IMG/VR virus record: IMGVR_UViG_3300031952_000033
Location: 1 to 45,336 of that record
Strand: one strand, 5' to 3'
DNA: 45,336 bases
Origin: a virus
The notes beneath the pieces were generated by a model that was not told the origin of the DNA, ran no database searches, and saw nothing but the letters and a program-made list of their open reading frames with translations. The first letter of the stretch is position 1, and every line of letters begins with the position of its first letter. Position numbers and translations under genes: made by a program. This document shows positions 33,744 through 39,673 of the stretch, in pieces.

Positions 33744-34022
33744 CTAAACTCTATCAAATTCTATTAGCGGTTGGTAACTATTCCAACCACATATATTATC
33801 TAAAGCTGTAGAAGTTATTTCATCTAGAATATCTAATAATACTAAATGTACTACCTCATGACTAAGTATCTCACCCATTAGTTCCTGTGTTAACCTTCTC
33901 CAATTCTTAGTCCCGAAGCTGAACCTTTCCTTAAGTATTATTTCTCTACTAGTTAGACTAACCATTGTACCCTTTACACATGCTTCTGATTTCTGTTTAG
34001 CCAATCTAACAGTGTACTTCAT
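33744..34022 (-). CDS. Small HEXXH zincin-like protein
   Basis: The 92-residue protein has a helix with SHEVVHLVLLDI (HEVVH at about residues 52-56), the zinc-binding and catalytic motif of zincin metalloproteases. It is shorter than most families. The third ligand is not certain; Asp60, Glu63 or Asp71 downstream are candidates. It overlaps the DUF2061-like membrane gene as ATGA. It may be a minimal peptidase acting on host or capsid proteins, or a derived zinc-binding protein. Confidence 0.55.
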   Translation of the reverse strand: MKYTVRLAKQKSEACVKGTMVSLTSREIILKERFSFGTKNWRRLTQELMGEILSHEVVHLVLLDILDEITSTALDNICGWNSYQPLIEFDRV

Positions 34023-34192
34023 TTTATAATCCTCTCTAAGCTATAATGTAATAGTGTATGAACTATAATACAAATAGGAGTAGTGAATATAGGAATAACA
34101 AAGGAACCGGTAGCTGCATAGACTATAGCATATTCAGAAAATACTGACAGTATCCTATAGATTATTACCCTCTTAAGTTTATTGCTTATCAA
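34019..34192 (-). CDS. DUF2061-like two-helix membrane protein
   Basis: From the TTG at 34192 the protein is 57 residues and closely follows the DUF2061 pattern: RVIIYRILSVFSEYAIVY, an ATGSF turn, then PICIIVHTLLHYSLERI. A GGTAGG sequence lies upstream of the TTG. The frame is open to 34258, but that would overlap the preceding gene by 80 bases. The function of the family is unknown. Confidence 0.5.
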   Translation of the reverse strand: MISNKLKRVIIYRILSVFSEYAIVYAATGSFVIPIFTTPICIIVHTLLHYSLERIIK

Positions 34193-34613
34193 AGCCAGTC
34201 CTACCCATCGCTGTAGAGCTCTTCCTTTCATTATAAGCCGTACCCACTTCACCATCAACCTTAAAGAACATCATCTGAAATATATCCTTATAGTTAAAGG
34301 TCTCATTCAAATGATATACTATAAAGGTAAGTTTACCACTGAACCCCGGATCTACTAATGGACTAAAAGAAGCATATACTTCATCTTGTATTACTGCTCT
34401 AGACCTTAAGCCTACTATACCAGCTACATTTCTAGGTAAAATGAAATGCTCCATAGATACTAACCTAGCTATATCATGCTTCCAGTCTTGTATAGTAGTT
34501 TCTATATCGTAGCTTACTGGTCCTAGATTCTTTCTTTGGAAGGGACATATTAAAGGCCTACCGGCTATAGCAAGTTCTCTAGCTAACTTCTCTATTTCAA
34601 TATCACTTAACAT
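34179..34613 (-). CDS. dcd: dCTP deaminase/dUTPase-superfamily protein
   Basis: The 144-residue trimer-fold protein has PVSYDIET, GLRSRAVIQ (uses the RSS/RSR motif, 69-72) and VDPGFSGKLTFIVY. Asp88 is the catalytic Asp shared by dUTPases. At the position of the deaminase Glu (E. coli Glu138) there is Ile98, so true dCTP deamination is doubtful; a dUTPase or dCTP pyrophosphatase is more likely. Start ATG at 34613 gives an 11-base overlap with the previous gene. It belongs with the ThyA-like and kinase genes. Confidence 0.75.
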   Translation of the reverse strand: MLSDIEIEKLARELAIAGRPLICPFQRKNLGPVSYDIETTIQDWKHDIARLVSMEHFILPRNVAGIVGLRSRAVIQDEVYASFSPLVDPGFSGKLTFIVYHLNETFNYKDIFQMMFFKVDGEVGTAYNERKSSTAMGRTGFDKQ

Positions 34614-35052
34614 TCCTTTTATTCTCCAGAAAACTACTATTATCAGTAACCGATACAACAGCTTTAGTTAGTAAGAACTTCTCAAATTCCGGTGTAATCC
34701 ATTTAAATTCACAATTACAACATTCAAAATACTCCACATCTGGTTTAAATGGATTCTTAGAATCAAATAGATCATTTCTATAAGTTTCAGAATGGGCAGT
34801 ACATCTACATCTAGGACAAGGGTTCGGATCTGGTTTCTGGTGATCTACACAATACTGACATCTATAATGCCAAATACCATGACTATCTTCATGTCCTTCT
34901 AAAGTATTTTGATCACATGCATAACATCTTCCACCAGAAGAACTTAACCTAGACCGCTTTGGAATCTTTATATTATTAGGCATAGGTTCATGTAATTTCC
35001 TAGCCTTCTCTATACCCATAGCCTTTGTATATAATCTACTTTCGTCAGTCAT
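34603..35052 (-). CDS. Multi-zinc-ribbon protein
   Basis: The 149-residue protein has CYAC, CQYC, CPRCRC and CCNC clusters, at least two zinc ribbons of the rubredoxin or transposase type, and conserved His residues between them. The ATG at 35052 overlaps the ThyA-like stop as ATGA, which ties it to the nucleotide metabolism set. No enzymatic motif is visible; it may bind nucleic acid or partner enzymes. Confidence 0.55.
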   Translation of the reverse strand: MTDESRLYTKAMGIEKARKLHEPMPNNIKIPKRSRLSSSGGRCYACDQNTLEGHEDSHGIWHYRCQYCVDHQKPDPNPCPRCRCTAHSETYRNDLFDSKNPFKPDVEYFECCNCEFKWITPEFEKFLLTKAVVSVTDNSSFLENKRNVK

Positions 35053-36038
35053 GGTCTCCACCGCTGTTCATATATCCTTCCTAAGTCAGTTATATTACTT
35101 CGTACATATTCATAAGAAGCTTCTTTACTTAGTACATTCTTTTTAAGCCTTAAGTTGTAAGCCATTATCATAGTCATTAGATTCTCATAGAAGTAGTTAT
35201 AAGCGTAATGTTTACCTTCTGGTATTCTAAAAGCTACAGATTCAAAGTTTCTCTTTCTACAGTTAGCCTCCCATAATGCTAAAGTATCTAGTGTACAGTC
35301 AAATTGCCACTTAGGCATTCTAGCATCATATATTATAGTAGCATCATAAATATTATGGTTATAGTCCTCTTCCACTACCTTTCTAGCCTTATCCCAATCC
35401 CTTTCGTAAAGATGTAAACTACCGTCTATATGAATATATCTTCCTAACTGCACACCTAACCAACCGGCCATTATTTCTTGGAACCATTGGAATTCTCCAG
35501 TATCATATATTAAGCCTAACCAAGCATCTTGACTTCTCATGGTTACTATCATGTCTAATAGATTATTCCTTAGTAAGAATTGGAAGCTTAAAGTACATGG
35601 ATAGTCTTTAGTTGGTAAAGTATGAAGTAAAGGATTATTAATAATTACTATAGCTTGTCTAGTATCTGGATCATGAATAAGCCTATCATAACATTGTTCT
35701 AACTGCTTACCTATAGCCGGTCCATAAGCTCCATCTAGTACACCGGTCTTTTCATTAACAAAGTTAGCCATTCCCGGTACATAATGTACTAGTCTAGCCG
35801 GTGCTGCTTCTCCCTTTAGTATCCACATGCCTTCTATGTAAGTAAATATCGGTACTTCTTTACGGTTAGGATGTCCAAATAGTCTTTGTCTAGGATCAAT
35901 AGACTCTATACATACCGGACTAAGTTCTCTAGTCTTTAAGCCCCTTGGACCAACTTCTTTACCTTCATCTAGAATCTTCTTTAGTATCTGTGTATATAGG
36001 TTTGGTATAGTACCATTCTCAAAGGTGATCAAGTTCAA
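35049..36038 (-). CDS. thyA: ThyA-family enzyme, probable dCMP hydroxymethylase (N-to-D)
   Basis: The 329-residue enzyme has the ThyA fold: EGMWILKGE, DTRQAIVI with the phosphate Arg127, catalytic Cys148 in KDYPCTLSFQF, RSQDAWLGLIYD (168-179) and LHLYERD (208-214). Asn177 of E. coli ThyA, which recognises uracil, corresponds here to Asp179. In T4 dCMP hydroxymethylase and in the N177D mutant, Asp at this place selects cytosine. So the product may be 5-hydroxymethyl-dCMP or 5-methyl-dCMP rather than dTMP. It overlaps the dNMP kinase and starts at a TTG (approximate). Confidence 0.82.
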   Translation of the reverse strand: MNLITFENGTIPNLYTQILKKILDEGKEVGPRGLKTRELSPVCIESIDPRQRLFGHPNRKEVPIFTYIEGMWILKGEAAPARLVHYVPGMANFVNEKTGVLDGAYGPAIGKQLEQCYDRLIHDPDTRQAIVIINNPLLHTLPTKDYPCTLSFQFLLRNNLLDMIVTMRSQDAWLGLIYDTGEFQWFQEIMAGWLGVQLGRYIHIDGSLHLYERDWDKARKVVEEDYNHNIYDATIIYDARMPKWQFDCTLDTLALWEANCRKRNFESVAFRIPEGKHYAYNYFYENLMTMIMAYNLRLKKNVLSKEASYEYVRSNITDLGRIYEQRWRP

Positions 36039-36612
36039 AATCTCCTATAGCGTTCAATATTTCTGAACATATATATTCTGGTGTATTCTTACTCATGTCA
36101 GTATGATAGACTAGGACTTCTAACTTTGTTTTAGTATAAGCCACTAAATATCTTGCTACTATAGCAATATATTCTCCTAGTCCTTTTAGATATTCCCCAA
36201 CTCTATTAGCAGTCCTATTGTAAGCTTCTTTAGGTTCTACAACAGTTAGTATAACTAATAGGACGTTTTCTCTACCTATCTCAGATATTAGCCTATCTTC
36301 TATAGTAAAGATTTCTTCAGCTAACCATATTGGATAGTCTCTTTTAACTATTCCATAAGCATATTCTCCTAGATGGAACCGGTCGCATATTATAATAGCT
36401 CTAGGATTCTTAGTTAGTATTTCCTTGAATATCTTTATACTAGCCTCATACTGGCCATAAGCTTCAGCTGCCTTCTGGAACATATCCAGTCCATGAGTAG
36501 GATATGAATAGTTTATTATGTGGGCCCGGTCTCCAAAATACTGCTTAAGTTTCTCTATTAAGGTAGTCTTTCCACTTCCATCAATACCCTCAATAATAAT
36601 TAATTTACCCAT
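36019..36612 (-). CDS. tmk: Thymidylate/deoxynucleoside monophosphate kinase
   Basis: The 197-residue kinase has the P-loop EGIDGSGKTT (8-17), the DRF motif CDRFHLGEYAYG, and a lid with NRTANRVGEY. It phosphorylates dTMP or a related dNMP with ATP. Given the overlapping ThyA-like gene with the dCMP-type active site, it may act on modified dCMP, as T4 gene 1 kinase does. The sequence cannot distinguish these substrates. Confidence 0.8.
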   Translation of the reverse strand: MGKLIIIEGIDGSGKTTLIEKLKQYFGDRAHIINYSYPTHGLDMFQKAAEAYGQYEASIKIFKEILTKNPRAIIICDRFHLGEYAYGIVKRDYPIWLAEEIFTIEDRLISEIGRENVLLVILTVVEPKEAYNRTANRVGEYLKGLGEYIAIVARYLVAYTKTKLEVLVYHTDMSKNTPEYICSEILNAIGDFELDHL

Positions 36613-36660
36613 TCTGTTTTTCTCTCCAATACTTTTCTATAGGTATAAGTTTATTCATAT

Positions 36661-36801
36661 CTACCACATTCTTATTTCATAATCCTCTAGAATCTTAGCT
36701 AGTAAAACTATTACATCTTCCGGTGTCAGATTACCTACATGACTCATAGAGACCTTCATCCTCTTTAGTATTTCTTCCGCATTCTTATCCAACATATTCA
36801 T
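36661..36801 (-). CDS. Small helical protein
   Basis: The 46-residue gene starts within the end of the uracil-DNA glycosylase gene and reads MNMLDKNAEEILKRM, then LTPEDVIVLLAKILEDY, two amphipathic helices. It ends in a 48-base gap before the kinase gene. Overlap with the upstream gene and helical periodicity support translation, but the function is unknown. Confidence 0.45.
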   Translation of the reverse strand: MNMLDKNAEEILKRMKVSMSHVGNLTPEDVIVLLAKILEDYEIRMW

Positions 36802-37363
36802 CTATCCTCTTTTTCATTAGTCTAAAGAAGGCTAAGTATTGAAGGGTTGCTTGGAACCCAAAACGTAGAACGTATGCGGGATGGTATAATACCTTAACCA
36901 AGCACCCTTCCCACTTATAATCTATATACACCGCCCTATTTAAAGGTTCTGTTATTCCAAACCAATTAGCTGCCGTCCTACCTAGACATACTATTACTTT
37001 AGGATTAACTAAGTTAATTTCTTCTCTTAGAAACTGCTTACAAGCAAGTATTTCACTATCTTCTGGCTTTCTATTATCTGGTGGATTACATTTAACAGTA
37101 TTAGTAATATATACATCATCATATCCATTAGGCCAGTTAGTGTATACACATTCTAAGAGTAAATCACTGGACCTATTACCTACAAAGGGTAGGCCTCTTA
37201 GTTCTGGATTCTCTACCTTTCCCGGTGCTTCACCTATGAACATTACCTTAGCATTTAGATTACCTAAACCCGGACACCGGTGTTGGCCTAAACCACAAAG
37301 TTTGCATCTTTTGCACTTACTTACTCTATCAATATAGTCTATAAACTTAGTATCTTTATTCAT
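36785..37363 (-). CDS. udg: Family 4 uracil-DNA glycosylase (Fe-S)
   Basis: The 192-residue enzyme removes uracil from DNA. Cysteines 17, 20, 92 and 108 match the four cluster ligands of UDGa. The active site has GEAPGKVEN (44-52), the NTVKCNPPDNRKP block (88-100) and HPAYVLR with His161. Family members in phages may also act in polymerase fusion or repair. It lies upstream of the kinase and ThyA-like genes, so uracil removal is integrated with pool control. Confidence 0.88.
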   Translation of the reverse strand: MNKDTKFIDYIDRVSKCKRCKLCGLGQHRCPGLGNLNAKVMFIGEAPGKVENPELRGLPFVGNRSSDLLLECVYTNWPNGYDDVYITNTVKCNPPDNRKPEDSEILACKQFLREEINLVNPKVIVCLGRTAANWFGITEPLNRAVYIDYKWEGCLVKVLYHPAYVLRFGFQATLQYLAFFRLMKKRIDEYVG

Positions 37364-37471
37364 CTAAGCACCCAAGATTAACTTATAGAATACTACCACC
37401 CATATACAGAATACTATGGACATAACTATTATAGTAATGGTTGGTGGTATTTTATTGTATGAAATAATCAT
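37364..37471 (-). CDS. Single-helix membrane miniprotein
   Basis: This 35-residue gene starts at an ATG overlapping the preceding stop as ATGA and has one transmembrane helix (ITIIVMSIVFCIWVVVFY). It ends right before the glycosylase ATG. The overlap chain supports a real small gene. Unknown function. Confidence 0.5.
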   Translation of the reverse strand: MIISYNKIPPTITIIVMSIVFCIWVVVFYKLILGA

Positions 37472-37671
37472 TCTCTCCTTTTATTATATCTTTTAGAAAC
37501 TCCCCACTTATGCCTATATTCCCTTTTTAAATCCATTAGGACTTTATGCCAACACTTACGGCACCATCTCTTTCTATACTTAGATAGAAACTTTCCACAT
37601 TTTTCACATTTAAGTTGTATCCAAGAGGTTAGCCTACCATGTGTATATAATCTAGTTCTATTATAGCTTAT
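37468..37671 (-). CDS. Small zinc-finger protein with probable ATA start (HG-L-W family)
   Basis: The 67-residue protein has THGRLTSWIQLKCEKC and CRKC, followed by a long basic tail. It is the third member of the paralogue family (also at 25663 and 352). No ATG, GTG or TTG lies between the upstream in-frame stop and the conserved core. An ATA at 37671 overlaps the previous stop (ATAA), and GGAAGGTGG lies four bases before it, so a rare ATA start is likely. Long-ORF searches miss it. Confidence 0.6.
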   Translation of the reverse strand: MSYNRTRLYTHGRLTSWIQLKCEKCGKFLSKYRKRWCRKCWHKVLMDLKREYRHKWGVSKRYNKRRE

Positions 37672-37910
37672 GGTTCCACCTTCCTTTTTCTTACTTCTAG
37701 TCTAAAGTGCGGATCTTCCTTCATATACTGTTCATAGTGGACATTATTAGTAGAATAGTACCAGTCATCATAAGCCTTAGAACAGTCATTACATTCAGCG
37801 GCATGCCATAGCATACTTAAGACTTCCTTTGTACTATGTTTACCACTAGGACTTCCTTTCATTCCCTTTAGCCAATCTAGAAACTTAGTGCATTTTACTT
37901 TTCTTTCCAT
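37668..37910 (-). CDS. Small protein with HxxxCxxC zinc motif
   Basis: The 80-residue protein has WHAAECNDCSKAY, the HxxxCxxC pattern found in anti-sigma zinc domains and some regulators, with further cysteine at position 7. It is charged and soluble. It overlaps the preceding gene by 16 bases. It could be a regulator binding the transcription machinery; this is inferred only from the motif. Confidence 0.5.
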   Translation of the reverse strand: MERKVKCTKFLDWLKGMKGSPSGKHSTKEVLSMLWHAAECNDCSKAYDDWYYSTNNVHYEQYMKEDPHFRLEVRKRKVEP

Positions 37911-38248
37911 TTATCTTCTACTCCTTCTAGATAAGTACAATGCTGACACTTTTTACCTTTAAGTACAGAATATACCCCAGTATTTTGTTTATCACATTCT
38001 TCTATACTAGAATGTGGACAACCTATAGATTCAGAATGCAATAAGCATCTTACTACAAATGTACTTTCCCAATCATCACCTTGCATATGTGCAAATAGTT
38101 CTCTAAATCTATAATCATCTTTTCCATACTTAGCTTCAAAATACTTTAAAGCATAACTAGCAGCTTCTAAATAAAGACTCTGTTCTACTGAACCATATTC
38201 ATAGACTTCAACAATTGCATAAGCTTCATTTATAGACTTGAATTTCAT
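37895..38248 (-). CDS. Hypothetical His/Cys-containing protein
   Basis: The 117-residue protein has a helical N-terminus (LYLEAASYALKYFEAKYGK) and a C-terminal cluster of His and Cys (CLLHSE, CPHSS, CQHC) suitable for zinc. I do not recognise it. Its ATG overlaps the methyltransferase stop as ATGA. Confidence 0.5.
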   Translation of the reverse strand: MKFKSINEAYAIVEVYEYGSVEQSLYLEAASYALKYFEAKYGKDDYRFRELFAHMQGDDWESTFVVRCLLHSESIGCPHSSIEECDKQNTGVYSVLKGKKCQHCTYLEGVEDKWKEK

Positions 38249-39033
38249 CTTTTACACACCCATAGTATATTTCTACTTTGATAGGGATGTTGTGAAGCAA
38301 AGACTACACTTAGAACCTCTGGAGCAAACCATGGTTTAAGGTTATCATATACTTCCCTTTCTGCCTCTGTTAATACTGGTTCTATATCCTTCTGGCTAGC
38401 AAATGTACCTATCATCTTCTCTATAATAAAGAACTTTTTAAGGTAAAGTTCTAATTCTATATCAGTATATTCATGTATATGGTTCTTAGCACTTCCAACT
38501 TTAGAATCATAGTTAGGTGTAGATAAGAATAATAGGCCACCCGGTTTAAGTACCCTTCTTATCTGGTTTAGTACATGGCTAATATACTTCTCTTCAAAGT
38601 GTTCTACTACTTCTAAGCAGACAGCAATATCATATTGAGGATACGCGGCAATACAAGGAATATCTTTATTCGGATCTTGAAGAATAGTTAACATACGAAT
38701 GGACGGTAAAGTATCAACTCTAATATCGCATTGATGTCCTATTACAGTAAAGTTAGTTTTAAACTCCATCATCTGTTCTATCATATTCTTCCTTATGTCT
38801 ACTCCTACATATAGGTTAGGCTTAAGCTTATTAGAATATAGGGACTTTAGTAAAGGAAAAGAACCACAGCCTACATCTATAATAGACATTCCTATCTTTA
38901 TATGTCTTAGTACATATTGCCATCTTAGACAGTGGGCAATATAATCCCTGTGTATCTGGTTTCTAGCCCAGCCTTGATAGGCTACCTTAGCAGCACATTC
39001 AGTAGTATTTATTGGTCCTAACCCTTTATCCAT
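38245..39033 (-). CDS. SAM-dependent class I methyltransferase
   Basis: The 262-residue enzyme has motif I IIDVGCGSFPLL (about 54-65), motif II VGVDIRKNM, motif IV LEVVEHFEEK, and the post-motif RVLKPGGLLFLSTPNYD, typical of Methyltransf_11/23. Such enzymes methylate small molecules, sugars or proteins; no DNA-methylase motif (such as DPPY) is present. It might modify a glycan or an unusual base. Neighbours do not decide. Confidence 0.8.
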   Translation of the reverse strand: MDKGLGPINTTECAAKVAYQGWARNQIHRDYIAHCLRWQYVLRHIKIGMSIIDVGCGSFPLLKSLYSNKLKPNLYVGVDIRKNMIEQMMEFKTNFTVIGHQCDIRVDTLPSIRMLTILQDPNKDIPCIAAYPQYDIAVCLEVVEHFEEKYISHVLNQIRRVLKPGGLLFLSTPNYDSKVGSAKNHIHEYTDIELELYLKKFFIIEKMIGTFASQKDIEPVLTEAEREVYDNLKPWFAPEVLSVVFASQHPYQSRNILWVCKR

Positions 39034-39281
39034 ATGTTTGGCACTTCACTGCCCTTTTTAATAGGTCTATCTTCTCTAGCCGGTATATTTCGTATTCTCG
39101 TAATTTCAATATGTCTTTCTTCTTCAGTAAGCTTAATCTTCTTACCATTAAAGTAGACAGCTTCTGCATCATGCTTCTCTCTAGCCTTAGCACTAAAGTC
39201 ATACTCCATTAGTAGCCTACTCTTTAAGGCGGCTTCTAATGCTTCTTTACTTATGAAATTATGGTCTCCTATTCTTATCAT
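39018..39281 (-). CDS. Small hypothetical protein
   Basis: The 87-residue charged protein starts MIRIGDHNFI and has two helices (EALEAALKSRLLMEY and TEEERHIEITRI). It has no recognised motif. Its start overlaps the previous stop as ATGA, and it overlaps the methyltransferase by 16 bases. Confidence 0.5.
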   Translation of the reverse strand: MIRIGDHNFISKEALEAALKSRLLMEYDFSAKAREKHDAEAVYFNGKKIKLTEEERHIEITRIRNIPAREDRPIKKGSEVPNIWIKG

Positions 39282-39523
39282 CTTACATATACATCCGTTT
39301 GTTTTTGTTTAGTTACCTCTTTTTTATTAAAGTTAGCTAGTTCTTCTTCATTCTGAAATATCTTAATCTGACCACTTAACCACAGTTCTATAGCATGTTC
39401 TTTCTTCTCATGTTCACCTAGACTATATTCATTAAGAGATACAATTAATGAATAGCTTATGGTAAGCCTTAAAGCTACCATTTCTACATGCTTAGTAGTT
39501 CCATCCATAGTCCTAAAGTGCAT
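39278..39523 (-). CDS. Small hypothetical protein
   Basis: The 81-residue protein has a beta-rich N-terminus (VEMVALRLTISYSLIVSL) and a charged C-terminus. I do not recognise it. It lies directly after the small helical gene, with coupled ends. Unknown function. Confidence 0.45.
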   Translation of the reverse strand: MHFRTMDGTTKHVEMVALRLTISYSLIVSLNEYSLGEHEKKEHAIELWLSGQIKIFQNEEELANFNKKEVTKQKQTDVYVR

Positions 39524-39673
39524 TTACTTATGCTCCTTCATTTCTATTTCCTTTTCTTCTAGGGCCCACTCAATAAGAGTAGTTAGGTCTATTAAAGATT
39601 CCGGTGTAATGCAGTGTTTAAGGAAGTATTCATGTACATTAGCCTTTAGTTCTTTAGACCATTTATTAGTCAT
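39524..39673 (-). CDS. Small helical protein after the topoisomerase-like gene
   Basis: The 49-residue protein reads MTNKWSKELKANVHEYFL and ends in a charged amphipathic helix (LIEWALEEKEIEMKEHK). It overlaps the end of the topoisomerase-like gene by eight bases. It is a short ORF in an otherwise open 142-base gap. It may be a small cofactor. Confidence 0.5.
   Translation of the reverse strand: MTNKWSKELKANVHEYFLKHCITPESLIDLTTLIEWALEEKEIEMKEHK

Noticed and set aside
36605-36658. 17-codon minus-strand frame before the kinase gene
   Set aside because: Too short to support, with no motif, and it can arise by chance in AT-rich DNA.
36937-36947. TATA-like box (CTTTAAATAGG, minus strand)
   Set aside because: It lies inside the uracil-DNA glycosylase gene, over 130 bases before the next start, so it is more likely coding sequence.
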